Shown piece by piece: positions 1 to 10,956 of a stretch of 39,644 nt of DNA. The notes beneath the pieces are model-generated. The model was not told where the DNA came from. It made no database searches and worked only from the letters and a program-made list of their open reading frames with translations. The stretch comes from Polytrichum commune (taxonomy: Eukaryota > Streptophyta > Polytrichopsida > Polytrichales > Polytrichaceae), in the NCBI GenBank assembly GCA_950295325.1, contig OX485807.1, positions 49,776,796 through 49,816,439 on the forward strand, given 5' to 3'. The position numbers were made by a program, and so were the translations under genes. Positions within the stretch are counted from its first letter, which is position 1. Each line of letters begins with the position of its first letter.

Positions 1-210
1 TAAATATTTTAGAGAAAGAAAAACTCACATGCAAACATGTCACTAATTCTAAGTATTTTGTCACAAAAACTTTGAGTAACAAGTAAAGCAAAGTCATCGT
101 CACCAATAGTTGGGTGGATCAAAGAGTTGTCGTTGCTCACATCATAAAGTAGATGAGGCTAGTTCGGTTAGCTTCCTTAATTGGACACCTTTTTGGCTCT
201 TAATCAGCGG

Positions 211-670
211 TATAATCGCTTCAGACCTTGGACAACTAACCAAATAATTCAACTAATAATTAACTAGTTGCCTTTCGTAACTATAGTTGTTCACGATTTG
301 ACGTATCAAAAAACGTAGTTAAGTATAGTTATATCTAGTTAACTAAAATTGAGTGTAGCATGTTCACGGAATTATGTTGTAGTGTTGTAGTGTTGTAGTG
401 TCACTAGTGTGTTATTTGTGTTGGTGTACATGGAGTTTGTTCCGGAGCCCAACACTTTGAGTGATTGTATAAAGGCATTTCTTGATGATCCTCAATGGCC
501 TAATCATATTAAAGACCCTCAACTAAAGCAAATCAAGAGGTGACTTCTTCGAATATATAATAATACTTGGATTTTTTCTAGTTAACTATAGTTGTTCCCT
601 AAAATCTATTGAAAAAAATCTAGTTAACTATAGTTATTTTGGCAATTGCCCAAGGTCTAAATCGCTTTAA
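211..670. mobile_element. Nonautonomous DNA element with ~50-bp imperfect terminal inverted repeats
   Basis: The left end and the reverse complement of the right end share a terminal inverted repeat. The core AGACCTTGG-CAA lies at about 222-236 on the left and 645-659 on the right, preceded by TATAATCGCT and TTAAAGCGAT respectively. The pairing continues weakly into AT-rich sequence rich in AACTATAGTT and TAGTTAACTA, which recurs near 337, 578 and 620 like subterminal transposase-binding motifs. No clear target-site duplication was resolved, so the superfamily is open. A short (TGTTGTAG)3 run lies at about 377-400 and an exon-like ORF at 430-543. Confidence 0.5.
430..543 (+). CDS. Exon-like 37-codon ORF inside an inverted-repeat element; function unknown
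   Basis: An ATG opens a frame of 37 codons with ordinary codon use, beginning MEFVPEPNTLSDC and rich in Asp, Pro and Lys. This is unlike the stop-riddled sequence around it. It ends AAG AGG TGA, and AAGAG|GTGA also fits a plant 5' splice donor, so it could be a first exon and not a complete peptide. Its position between the two arms of the 211-670 inverted-repeat element suggests either the remnant of that element's own gene or a captured host exon. I do not recognise the family. Chance cannot be excluded for so short an ORF. Confidence 0.22.
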   Translation: MEFVPEPNTLSDCIKAFLDDPQWPNHIKDPQLKQIKR

Positions 671-689
671 TTTGGCAGGTGGGTAATAC

Positions 690-800
690 ATGGTGATTTA
701 GCCACCGCCTTGATGATATTCATCACCTTCGCAAAAGTCAAACTACACCCACCATCCTCCATTATAAGGAGTGCTATCCACTGAGCTATGACATGCTTGA
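690..800 (-). mobile_element. tRNA-derived SINE-like relic (minus strand)
   Basis: The minus strand shows an A-box-like TAGCTCAGTGG (plus coordinates 778-788). About 30 nt further on is a B-box-like GTAGTTTGACT (736-746). This is the spacing of an internal RNA polymerase III promoter in a tRNA-derived SINE. The sequence between the boxes does not fold into an obvious tRNA, so a functional tRNA is unlikely. No tail or target duplication was recognised and both ends are approximate. Confidence 0.42.
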
Positions 801-859
801 TTTTTGTAGCCAAGGTGGGCAAATTAAGAGGCAGCATGTGGCTGTGAGGTGCCAACCAA

Positions 860-1260
860 CTTGTATTGTGGGCATTCTATAATCAAAAAACAATACAACA
901 ACATTTTATCTTACATGTGACCACTTTAGAGACATAACACAACCAATATTGGCATTAAACTTGGTTTTCATTGGCAAATGACCCATGTAGAATCTGATGA
1001 TGATGTTGTCCACTTACATAACATGAAACGATAAATGAGTTCTACCCTACAACACCACATTGGGAAGTAGAGAATCTTTGATTTTGGAGCCTAGATCAAC
1101 ACCTTCATCAACTCCAACTTTAGTGATTTCAAATTCTTTGATCCTGATTCGCAATTACTAACATGCTCAAGCTTCTAATGCTCAAATCGATCGGTTGGAT
1201 GATTCCACAAAGCAAGAGGTGTCCACATTAGCCTCATCTATCTTAGTTTATTATCATTCG
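860..1260. other. Intergenic, no identifiable gene
   Basis: AT-rich sequence without a long ORF. A short plus-strand stretch near 1164-1235 reads as a heptad-like peptide (NAQIDRLDDSTKQEVSTLAS). It could be a coiled-coil remnant of a decayed transposon protein, but it is too short to assign. Confidence 0.3.
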
Positions 1261-1329
1261 CCCCCCCCCCCCAAACAACAACAACAACAACAACAACAAC
1301 AAGGGAAATTATTATTATTATTATTATTA
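1261..1329. repeat. Compound microsatellite: C12, (AAC)~9, (ATT)~7
   Basis: Twelve C residues run directly into about nine AAC units and, after a short AGGGAA spacer, about seven ATT units. Confidence 0.95.
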
Positions 1330-1402
1330 TACATTGCCAATTCAAAATTTTAATCACATTGCGACTAGATTGACCTCGAAAACCCCATTTTTTGGAACCC
1401 AA

Positions 1403-1418
1403 CTCTCTCTCTCTCTCT
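1403..1418. repeat. (CT)8 microsatellite
   Basis: Uninterrupted CT dinucleotides between non-repetitive flanks. Confidence 0.95.
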
Positions 1419-1649
1419 TGCACCACGCAGCTTTGAGATGTGCATATTGCAAAGGCTACAAGAGCTTTCAAAAGTTCCAAGTTTAATTGACCTACCACCA
1501 ACTAATCGTCTCTAAAACAACAACTTAGCGGCACTTCTCAAGCAAACAGAGGAATTCAAGCATTCAAGATTGAGCTATACATTGCCAATTGATACTTTGA
1601 CCAAATTTGCAACCCAATTGACCTCAAAACTCGGGCGAGGGGGGGGGGT

Positions 1650-2230
1650 TACTCCTTTCTATTTACTAGGAACATGTGAGAGCATATAGTGTTTTTAGGG
1701 GGTTATTATATTGGAGAAGGTAAATATTGCGGACCCTACTATTATGTAATTTTTTAACATACATTGTTTTTGAGGACCCTATGGGTAGGTTAACTTGGTA
1801 TATATTCTTCTTTTACATGGGCATATAGTAGTTATAAATTATAGTTTTTGTAGATATCATGTAAAATCTAACACTTACACATACAAGATCATAATCCATA
1901 TATCAACATAACACGTATAAATTTAGCTTCCTAGTATGCATTTTATTCATTCAAAACATACACACATGAAAATGGTGATGAAATGCTTGTTTTTAAAACA
2001 CATGCAAAGGCTTCCAATATTTGTGTTTAAATAGACAATTACATACATACATACATATAGCATTTAAACACAATCCGCCAACGCTATTTTTTCTCATTGG
2101 CACTAGTTTCATTCACTACACCTAGTATATGAATGCCTTCAACCACTACTGCTTGACGGTTAGATGTGTTCAAAACAATAGACTTTCCTTTAGAGGCGTG
2201 TGATTGGGGATGATCACTAAACTCCCTTTC
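1650..2230. other. Intergenic, nothing identifiable
   Basis: AT-rich, stop-dense in all frames, with a short (CATA)n run near 2041-2056. No motif, inverted repeat or promoter could be supported. Confidence 0.4.
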
Positions 2231-2619
2231 TTTGGCACCAATTTCGAATATGTATGCTAGACATGAGGTGACTTTTTCAAAAAATTGGCAAAGAGGTTGT
2301 GGATTTGGTTCTTGGAATGATCTCTAGTGGTGGATCCATACTCTTTACGACACTCCACACAATTGACCTTTACTACACCCACAAAGTTATGGTCCGAAGA
2401 CCTCAAGTCCCATTGGTGACCCTTCAAGGTTATTAATTTCATATCTTTCCCAAGTTTCTCTTTGGTCAACAAGTATCTAGCCATAACCTCGGCACTCACC
2501 AATGTGGACTTTTGGTCAAATGTCAGATGTGTCAATGCTCTCACCACTAACTCTAGAACCAATTGATGGAGGCAATGGTTGGATAGAGCTATCAAGAGGG
2601 GTAAGATTTTGAAATACAC
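2165..2619 (-). pseudogene. Frameshifted zinc-finger-like reading frame, probably a transposon or repeat protein
   Basis: The minus strand is open for 120 codons from 2619 to 2257. It contains VNCVECRKEYG followed by a spaced His (DHSKNQIHNLFANF), that is C-x2-C-x10-H. The frame closes at TAG just after KKSPHV. One base out of frame, the sequence continues SHLMSSIHIRNWCQRKG at about 2265-2225, supplying the His and Cys expected to complete a C2-H-H-C type metal site. The break lies in a T/A homopolymer run near 2275-2285, typical of a slipped-strand indel. From memory the segment resembles a hypothetical-protein family repeated in land-plant genomes, but I cannot name it. The upstream part (TKEKLGKDMKLITLKGHQWDL) may be its N-terminal side. 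Function unknown; loss of frame makes it a likely pseudogene. Confidence 0.42.
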
Positions 2620-2724
2620 TCTAGAGTTTGTTGGGAGTCAAAAAAAATCTAGGTCAACCACACACATGTACACACTGGATTCGAGGTTGAGATCAACCAG
2701 TTGCAGAACATATACATCCGGGGA

Positions 2725-2750
2725 AATAATAATAATAATAATAATAATAA
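2725..2750. repeat. (AAT)n microsatellite
   Basis: About nine AAT units, uninterrupted. Confidence 0.95.
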
Positions 2751-2769
2751 TTTTGGGAGCATTGTCAAT

Positions 2770-3385
2770 TTAGAGGAGGGGGGCGACGCCAATAGGAGGC
2801 ATTCGTGTTCACATTGTCATTTCTAGCAACCTCACCAAAACCATGTACCAAGTCAGCAAAAAACCAACATCAGGAAATATGAAGCTTGGGATGGGCAAAC
2901 CTGAGGAGTTCAACTATGCACATGTGCTTATTGTCCAACCTTCAACAATCCACCATCACCACACGCCATGTTTGCAAGATGGTGGGAATTTGCACAAACA
3001 TACAAGCTTCAAAGAGCTCCTGTAAATCCTAGCAAAGCCAAACAAAATGCCCAAACCCGTTAGGAGCCCTTCTTGCATCTAACCCATCAGATTACATACA
3101 ACTACCAAGAGACATCCACAAGATGTCATCCAATAGTACTCATCCATAGTGTGGGGCCTTAATATATATTGTTTTGATTTCCCACCCTACCAAACCTTAT
3201 GGTATGTTAGTTTTAAAACTTCTCTAACATTGTCAATTTGAAAACACCCTAATTTATTTATACCATGGAGTTCAATATATAACTAAGCTTTGTTACAAGT
3301 TTAGGTTTTTGTAATTTGTAGCTTGCAACTTTAAAGTGGACCCTATATTTGTTCTCACATAGTTTTCTAAAATACGGGAGTAAAC
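2770..3385. other. Intergenic, nothing identifiable
   Basis: No ORF with recognisable content and no inverted repeat or RNA gene. The short ORFs present are of chance length for this base composition. Confidence 0.4.
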
Positions 3386-3407
3386 CTCTCTCTCTCTCTC
3401 TCTCTCT
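3386..3407. repeat. (CT)11 microsatellite
   Basis: Uninterrupted CT run. Confidence 0.95.
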
Positions 3408-3496
3408 TCGCCTTTCTTTGATTTTGACACTTTAGTCTCTATCATTTTCATCTGAGGCAATGGTAGGTGAAGAGGCAATTAACCCCTATTGAGATA

Positions 3497-3620
3497 ATGG
3501 CAATCCTTAGTCTAGCGGTTACCTTCACCGCCTTCTGAATACGGGAATCGCAAGCCAAAATTTGGCAACACCCAAAATAACAATGCAGATAAAGTCCCCT
3601 TCCCCCTTCCCAACATTGCT
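3497..3620 (+). mobile_element. tRNA-derived SINE-like relic
   Basis: TTAGTCTAGCGG at 3507-3518 matches a Pol III A box. CGGGAATCGCA at about 3542-3552 is a weakened B box, 24 nt further on. The 'CCTTAGTCTAG-GGTTA' head is of the kind seen in plant SINEs. Pyrimidine-rich sequence (CCCCTTCCCCCTTCCC) follows at about 3596-3611. Ends are approximate and no target duplication was found. Confidence 0.42.
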
Positions 3621-4148
3621 TCACCCACAATATCCACACTGGCATTTTTGGCCAATGCTCGCCTCAACACACTACTTATTGTTTGCAATTTATTTATCTG
3701 AATTGGGTTGCTCTAAATAAATTTGAAGCTAATCCTAATAATGAATCAACTAAAGAATGCAACCACCAAATCACATATTGTTTCAAAAATGATTTTGATG
3801 GATGAAAGAGGGTAAGCTCGCTTATAGCGATTTTCTCTCGTCCTCCCCCTTCCCCCTCAAAACAACCCATCATGAAACAAAACATCAAACAATCTTAGTA
3901 TGAGTATTTCTCAATTGCACCTCTACAACATGTTCTAAGGAATTTGAGTTAATCTTTTTGGTAAGCATGCCTTTAGTGGGTAAAAAACATAAAATAGAAT
4001 ATTTGGTCTTGAAATTGAACATAACATTATTCAGTCTGTATGTGGAGAATATCCGGGAATACTACATGAAATACTATCAATCCCATAGAACATTGTTATG
4101 AATCTTAAAAGTTGTTATGAAAGTTGTTTAAAAGTCAAATTATGTTAA

Positions 4149-4268
4149 ATACTACATTCCATTCCATTTCGTCCATTCTCAATTCGCATGCAAATCCAAA
4201 GACTATTCACCACTTTTCAAAATAACAAGCCACCCTCCTTTCAAAACAAAATGGAATGTGGTAGTGTT
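4149..4268. mobile_element. Possible short MITE with imperfect inverted ends
   Basis: ACTACATTCCATTCCATTT on the left is mirrored by AAATGGAATGTGGTAGTG on the right, about 120 bp apart and with one indel. Size and structure suit a MITE, but no target duplication was found and the arms are simple in composition. Confidence 0.28.
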
Positions 4269-4269
4269 G

Positions 4270-5210
4270 GGGCTGGGGAGCATTTGGAAACAAATGTCTT
4301 GTTAAATCATAAAATTTGCAACAAGATTATGTTTTGTATGTAGTTGTAGGGAGCAGGCGAGGGATAGGTTGTGTGTATGTATGTATTAAACTCTAGTTTT
4401 ATCAAACATAAGAGTAGTGATAGGGGTTGAGAGTAAGGTGGAGTAGAATGTCTTCAACCGGTGGGGAGTGATGTTTGAGGGACCGATGTTGGCCACCAAT
4501 ATATAGGTGAATGCATGGTATCAAAATACTTGTTGGTTGTAATGTCAGTAGAATATCAATATTTGGTGGGCATCTCAAGGTGAAAGAATCTTTGTATGTC
4601 CAAAATGTTATTTGATCAGTACCATCCTAGAACCATATTTATATTGGGATGATTTCACATACGAATGCATGTTCTTGGATGGTATATAGACTTGTATGGC
4701 ATCAAGAACAAAAACATCCTTGAACACACATATCTTATTGGTATCAAATATATGCAAAATCCTTATATGATTCCCTGAGCAATATAAAATGGCAATACCA
4801 ATCCAACATTGGTTGCGACTTGCAAAGGCCTTACTTAGTACTTTCGTGAATGCTAATTGGAGCCTTAATCTTCCATGAAGGGTGGTGTAATCTGAAACAA
4901 GTGTGGGAACTTTAAGAATGAAAGATATGAAGTTTCCTAACATAGTTTCCATCACTAGTCTTAAATGCATGAATTATTTTTGGTAGTGTCAGGCTATCAT
5001 AATGCATGCCATCTCAAGGACCACACATGGATAATTGTCTATATTGAAGTTTTGAACCCAATTCTTACACACACTTAGTGTTTTAGAGATTTCAAAGTTC
5101 TAATAATTTTAGCGATTAAAGTTGAGCAACAAGGACTTGATCTTTTTCAAAAGATTGGGGATGCTTGAAAATGTGAACATCTATGTGAAAATTGTATTTT
5201 ACTATTACGG
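4270..5210. other. Intergenic; one unassigned 120-codon open frame
   Basis: The minus strand is open for 120 codons at 4970-4608. The translation (e.g. WIGIAILYCSGNHIRILHIF) matches no family I recognise and has no neighbouring gene signals. Nothing else is visible. Confidence 0.3.
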
Positions 5211-5250
5211 AAATATAAGTGTGGGGGGAGGCATTTGAAAACTCATATTT

Positions 5251-5286
5251 CCCCCATATTGTCCCCCATATTTTCCCCCATATTTT
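5251..5286. repeat. Three tandem 12-bp units, CCCCCATATTKT
   Basis: Three consecutive 12-mers differ only at the penultimate base (G in the first, T in the others). Confidence 0.9.
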
Positions 5287-5349
5287 TTCTTCCAAAATTG
5301 TAATCCAACCATGCTATCCACCTATTCTTAAGGGAGATGATGGAAACTT

Positions 5350-5404
5350 TATATTTTTGGGGAACACATTCAGTTTTAAAGTGTATATTTTTGGGGAACA
5401 CATA
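5350..5404. repeat. Two direct repeats of ~21 bp at 34-bp spacing
   Basis: The core TATATTTTTGGGGAACACAT occurs at 5350 and again at 5384; a weaker third copy without the GGGG core follows at about 5402. Confidence 0.85.
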
Positions 5405-5599
5405 TATTTTTGAAGTGTTTAAGTTTTTAAAATATATTCTATATTCTATATATATTCTACTGTCAAATGTGAAATTGCCCTTCAAAGAACACCTTCTTTT
5501 TTTAGAGTTGTTCAAAAAGTTATGCAAGCTTTTCTGTAAGAATGTCACAAATGAACACCCACAAAAAAATGTCCCTCACAACTTCTTAATGAGATGAAA

Positions 5600-6430
5600 G
5601 TTGCATACAAATGTACCTCCCATTTATCCAAGTTAACAATATATGTCTTATTTATGAGGTTTGTAATCAATTCATTGCAAATGTGTCCCATTAAACTAGT
5701 TTGGGGTCTTTAAAGTTGATTCCAACATCAAATTATCTAAAATTTGCTATTTGAGACAATTTGGAGCTTGAATGAGATTATTGATTGTAAATTTAGACTA
5801 AACCGCATTTATGTTTCAAGATTCAAACAATCTCTAACTCGACCGACAAGTTATTGTAATGGTTGGTTTTTGAATTGGGATTAGATTCAAAGAGGTCACC
5901 AATTTGAGCACGAGTGGGATATTCACCACAATACATCACATGCTAGTCTCTAGGCAACTTAATCTCAAAGTATAACTTTTGTCATTCTCAATTATAATCA
6001 AATAGCAGTGGCAACAAATCCATTACTGTTGGCAGTGTTGCTCGAGTATTTCACTAGCAAAATATCATAAATAGGGTGAGACCTAATATAAGATACTCAT
6101 TATAGGTGTAAGAAATTTTTTTGAAAAAAAATTAACATAATATAGCATCATTTCTAGTCATATACTGCATTATAAATATTGTATGGTATCTTCTAATATC
6201 ATGCATTTTTTCGTAGAACTACATATAGGGTACTATGTTTAGGATGGTGCAAACCTTGTAGAGGGTCACAATGTTTTTCCACCCACAACTTCAACACTTG
6301 AGCATTTAGTAATGATTTTGTAGTGTTCGGTCGTGTTCCTGTAGCATTCTTGTAGTTGTACCCTTGTTCATCATGTTGTATGCAAGGTTGTCATTGTTTG
6401 GTGTCTCGATCCCTTGCCAATACCGTATTC
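5600..6430. other. Intergenic, nothing identifiable
   Basis: AT-rich, no long ORF. The only structure found is the hairpin that begins at 6431. Confidence 0.4.
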
Positions 6431-6521
6431 CACCCTTTATCGACATACTTAGTAACATAAGGCAACCCATGTCTTACGTTAATGGGTTGCCTTATGTTAA
6501 TAAGGTTGTCAATAAAGGGTG
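6431..6521. repeat. Large hairpin with ~40-bp arms
   Basis: The left arm (6431-6470) begins CACCCTTTATCGACA and the right arm (6481-6521) ends TGTCAATAAAGGGTG. The inner 20 bp (ACATAAGGCAACCCAT and its complement) are almost perfect, with a ~10-nt loop at 6471-6480. A weaker outer extension (ACCGTA) follows after a ~20-nt one-sided insertion. It may be a foldback MITE core or a transcribed hairpin. No target duplication was identified. Confidence 0.75.
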
Positions 6522-6832
6522 CCTTAAACACCACACATACGGTGATTTTGAACAAAACATAAGAGGCATTTTTTGTAATTAACATAAAGTTAAGTTTTTA
6601 AGAAAAAATTAAAGTTCAGACTACCAAAGGGTGCAACATAATGAGGCAAGTAGAAGTAGGAAAAATAGGGTACCAAAAAAAAAAACTCCTCCCTCCCCCC
6701 AAATAAGTAAATAAATATAAAATAACTTGATACATGTATATACAAAAACTATGGGATACGTCATGTTGAGATTAGCTTACTTTCTACTTGAATATAGACT
6801 TGATCAACTTGTGAATTTAACAATCAATAATC

Positions 6833-6889
6833 AAGCTAGTACCTTTGGATCGAGCTAGTACCTTTGGATCAAGCTAATACTTTTGTGAC
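6833..6889. repeat. Three tandem 19-bp units
   Basis: Units RAGCTAGTACCTTTGGATC at 6833-6851 and 6852-6870 differ at one base. The third, at 6871-6889, is diverged. Confidence 0.85.
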
Positions 6890-7021
6890 TTGGAAAACAA
6901 CCAGAAATTTTAGGCAAGTATCTCTAAAAACAAACTCTTGTTAATAAAACAAAAATAAGAAATGCATAGTCTCTGACATTTATGTGATCAAATTATGTCA
7001 AGTTTGAATAGAGTGCTATTT

Positions 7022-7078
7022 CCAAAGCTTTGGTAGCATGTTAACTATAAGATTATGAGTTCGAGTTTGTAAAATGCT
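7022..7078 (+). mobile_element. tRNA-like or SINE head fragment
   Basis: AAGCTTTGGTAGCATG near 7025-7040 resembles a tRNA D-arm or A box. GAGTTCGAGTTT at 7057-7068 is a good B box. The segment between is short (~17 nt) and does not form a proper anticodon arm, so this is more likely a SINE head than a tRNA gene. Confidence 0.35.
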
Positions 7079-7504
7079 ATAGGAAAAAAATAAAATAGGA
7101 AATCACTTGAAGTGCAGTTATTTTGTTGCCCTTCAATATAAAATGCTTGTGAGGAGTTCAACCTTGAACCTTGTAAAATAATTCACCTTTTTTCTCATGA
7201 GCTTCTCCATGGAGAAAAAGAGGTCCCCACACATTTTTAGTGCATTCATTTACTCCATGTTTGAGATAGACACAAGGCTGACCACTACTCATTTCCATGC
7301 AACAAACCCCGAGACAACTTAGGTTTTGAGCTTATCACTTTTCTAAGAAGAGCCTTCCACCCCCACCGTGCATTGAGGGGTGAAGGGACCGATGTTTCAT
7401 TTTGGAAACATCATAACATAAATCTCCTACCATGCCCCTCTAAAATGCTCTAGTTTCTATCATCAAAATGTGTATATTCACACTATTCATGTGGTGCAAG
7501 GGAG

Positions 7505-7835
7505 ATGGATTTTAAGTGGTTGCTTTTTTTCGACTAGCCCACTTTATGTAGGATACGAGACACGCGATCACTACAAGATGGTTGGCAAATCCAAATTGAG
7601 GGAAACCCACTTTTCCTCATAATTTCCAGAGCTCGTATGAACGTCTTAGTCATTACCAAAGTGAAGATTCTTGTGCTCAAATAGGTCCCTCAATTATGTT
7701 GATTGTTGAATTTAAAATGGTTATGATATTTTTGAACACGTTGTCCAATCTTTTCTAAACACATGTCTTTTTGGTATCCGTTCTTGGAACCACACCTAAC
7801 CACATACCACTCAAATATAGGTGTATGATTATCAT
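7505..7835. repeat. Dispersed repeat R, copy 1
   Basis: It shares long diverged blocks with 10957-11280 and 36788-37290. Examples are TAGGATAYGARACACGC, CAAGATGGTTRGCA, TTGATTGTTGA and CACATACCACTCA. The element class is not recognised: no terminal inverted repeat, target duplication or coding domain was seen. It could be part of an LTR or of a large nonautonomous element. Confidence 0.55.
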
Positions 7836-8204
7836 AAGTAACCAAAATTTGGCACATCTATCTTAGATTCTCAAAATCCAAACCAAATTAGCTCTCGAAA
7901 GTAGCCAACCTCATGCAAACATGCCTCAATCAAACACTGATTATCTCAATTACTATGTGTTATTATGTGGAGTTACGAGGTGCAATAACGTCTTACTAAT
8001 GAGTTTATTTTTTACTAATGAAAGGTACGCATAAATGACTTTGCTTGGTAAAGTATTAGACTCTCATTAAATAGTTATAACATTGCATTACTCCCGATAA
8101 TAACACACACTAATTGGGATAAACAATGTAGTTTTAAGCGGTTTCTAACGCATGCACGCGTACACATTCAAGTCCAAACATCCAATAGAGAACCAATCAG
8201 CTAA

Positions 8205-8276
8205 AATCTTTTCCGAATGGAGTGGCTGGCGGTTCGATTCCCGCTGTGAGATCTTCTCTCTACTTGACAAAAAAAT
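8205..8276 (+). mobile_element. SINE fragment with a strong B box
   Basis: GGTTCGATTCC at 8231-8241 is a near-canonical Pol III B box. It is followed by TCTTCTCTCTACTTGACAAA, which recurs with minor changes at 23951-23973 in a fragment that has an A-tail and target duplication. The two therefore define one SINE family. The A box upstream is degraded. Confidence 0.55.
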
Positions 8277-8597
8277 AAACTAGCTAAGTAGTTAGGAAAC
8301 CAAGAACCCACCCACTGCATGGTAGACAGTAAACCCCACCATGCACCAAGAGAATTCCTGCACAGGGTAAGACCAACGGGCTCAAATTCACGTCGGATTG
8401 CCCAACGTTGGTTATTCACTTATTAACTTATCAACCAAGATCTACAAAGCAGTATTTTAAGTACTCAAAAGGTCAAATTCATCACACACTGAATGCTACT
8501 TATCAATTAGTATGATAAAGTGGATCATGTTGGTTGCTCTTAAACTTTGCCATATCTTCCAAGAAACTCTCTGTTCCTTGCACATCACATAGTACTG

Positions 8598-8620
8598 TTC
8601 TTCTTCTTCTTCTTCTTCTT
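8598..8620. repeat. (TTC)n microsatellite
   Basis: Seven to eight TTC units. Confidence 0.95.
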
Positions 8621-8799
8621 AATATTTTTAATAACGAACGCGACATTCTTAAAGAACTTTGGTCTCTACATTCAACAAAACAAATAGATGCGGCACAGAG
8701 AGATAGTAGGCATGCTACAAGATCTAACAATGGAGGGACAACAAGAATTATCCTGTACCTCGAGCATTAAGCTCTAACGTGGATTTTTAATGCTAAATT

Positions 8800-10570
8800 T
8801 GGCATCTTTGAGGGGGGGAAAAGAAGAAACTTAATCTACTTGGCTCTCGAGAGCCTTCTCTAATTGAGCTCCCCCATGATGATACACTCAAATGCCCTGT
8901 AGCCGATGGGCTACATTGCTTTTTTATTCTAAACCAACTCGAGCTCCTAGGCCGGGTCGCTAACAATGGACTAACTTGGTAGGCGTACCTATATTGGAGA
9001 AGTGACCCATCTTCCGACTTACATGTGGAATTTAACGATCCTTTGGTTGCCTCTTGGTTCTATGAATACTAGGAAACCATAATCTATTGACCAAAAACAA
9101 AGTTCACTTGTCTCAAGCAAACCAAAGTCAATAACTTGGTATTCGCCAAGGACTATTCATTTGGGACAAGATAAACAGCGATCCACCTACTTCAGTTATT
9201 AATTAGCCATAATCGATAAGCTCGTGAACATAATTTGGAAATTATGGATGATATCACGCCTATGTTATGGATGCAAAAGTGTGACGAGTTCTAATAACCC
9301 TCCTGCTCTTGAATGTGCGATTGTTCATGAGTGTGTATGCTTATTTGATAGAGGAGCTACTCTTTGAGATCATATTAGATCGATCTAGACTTTATTAATG
9401 AGTATTGGACAAAAGAAAGTTCACATGCATGTAGTTCTATCGATGGGTCATATGATATAATATACAAAAACTAACCTAGACGTGGACCACATCTTTTTGT
9501 TGTGAGCTCGTTTGTAATGCATGTGCATCGTGTTGTTTTGGGAAATGTTTCTTGCATGTACACCATGTTGGTCAATCTTTGACAGATTTTAATTGCTTTA
9601 ACTAGGTTTTCTATCGCTCATGTCATTAAAACACGGATCCCACAAGCATACGAGTGCGGTCAAGCGCAATGGGAGACATGAAACAAAGTAAAGCATGGAC
9701 AAAAGTGACGAACTTCAATAACCATGTGGACAATAACTTCGAGAATTGTATGTGGCCTTATGTCATCACATTCCTCATACACTCATGTTTGAGTGGTTAT
9801 ATGGCATAGCTTGTCGTCAACAACATACATCAAAAAGACGTATGTCTGCTCGAGACTGATCTATGTGCTAAAATCTTAGACACGAGTCTAGGTCCAATAC
9901 TGACTACAAACAGGAGGACATGATAACTCCTCCTAAAATAAGACAAAATCTTACATTGACCTCTTATAACTTGTGCATCTGAACTTTGAATTTGAGACTC
10001 AAAATGACAATCTTCATGATTTGCACTTGCTGACTAGATGAGACGTTTCCCAACCCAATCAAATCACACACCCTAGTAAGCTTGTTCACCTTGAGTAAGC
10101 CAATTTTTGTTGTTATTCCCTCCATATTAGCATGATTATTATATTGTTATTGTGAAAGGCGATTGCTCAATGTCCATGCGGCCTGCCGACTCCAAGGTGG
10201 GCCGAACAAAAGGAGGGTTGGCCACGTTTCGAGAGCACGGAGGGGAGTTTATAATTATGGCTCATGAACGACCACCATTAAAATTCAACACTTGGTCTCC
10301 GCATCCTCCAACGCACTCGGATCTCGCGCTCAATGGTGCTCCGTCCAAGAATTCCTAGAAGTTGGCATTCGCGTCCAAGTGCATGGTATGTCCATGTGCC
10401 CACTAGCACTAGGCTCCTAAAGTATGACAATTTCGCCCGCACCTTTCATGGGACATGCGTAACATAACATACTTACTTACTTACTTAGGATACTTAGCCG
10501 AATCCATTCTTGACTTGGTGAAACCAACCACGATTCTCATGTTTAGAGTGCCTAGCCTTCCAAAGCATGT
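8800..10570. other. Intergenic, nothing identifiable
   Basis: No family-level match. A 68-codon plus frame at 10152-10358 is slightly GC-richer than its surroundings but has no recognisable motif. A short (TTAC)n tract lies near 10467-10486. Confidence 0.35.
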
Positions 10571-10571
10571 C

Positions 10572-10660
10572 GTTTTAGGTAGATGGGTCTTAAGTGGCTC
10601 GCTTTCTTAATTAAATCCCTATATGATTGGTGTGTTGTTCGGTGAGTATGAAAGAGCAAA
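10572..10660. repeat. Fragment of dispersed repeat R
   Basis: TAGATGGGTCTTAAGTGG matches the start of the R copy at about 36790 (TAGATGGGTCTTAAATGG). Similarity fades within about 60 bp. Confidence 0.4.
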
Positions 10661-10956
10661 CATGTTTTTTTAAACATGTGTTTAGAGAATGGGAATACAT
10701 CTTCAAACCTTGATAACCACTCCACACTCAATAGCGAACACAATTGGGAGGACACATTATCCAATTAAGAAATCAACAAGCTTGCACTTTGAATAACCAT
10801 AAGTAAATAAGGGGAGGTCCGAGTTTCAGTATGGTTTTTGCATATGTTTCATCGTAAATTTGCTAATGTGGCATGAGTTTTGTTGTGTAGATCTAATTGG
10901 TAGAAGTTGGAGAACATGAAAAAAAAACACCAAATAAAAATAACACCCACATATCT

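Noticed and set aside
1238-1501. An 87-codon minus ORF
   Set aside because: It is mostly translated microsatellites (poly-Ile, poly-Val, poly-Gly, Arg-Glu repeats).
4608-4970. A 120-codon minus-strand frame as a gene
   Set aside because: No recognisable domain, no promoter or splice context, and frames of this length occur by chance in 40 kb.
7022-7078. A functional tRNA gene
   Set aside because: D-arm-like and B-box-like sequences are present, but the anticodon and acceptor stems cannot be formed.
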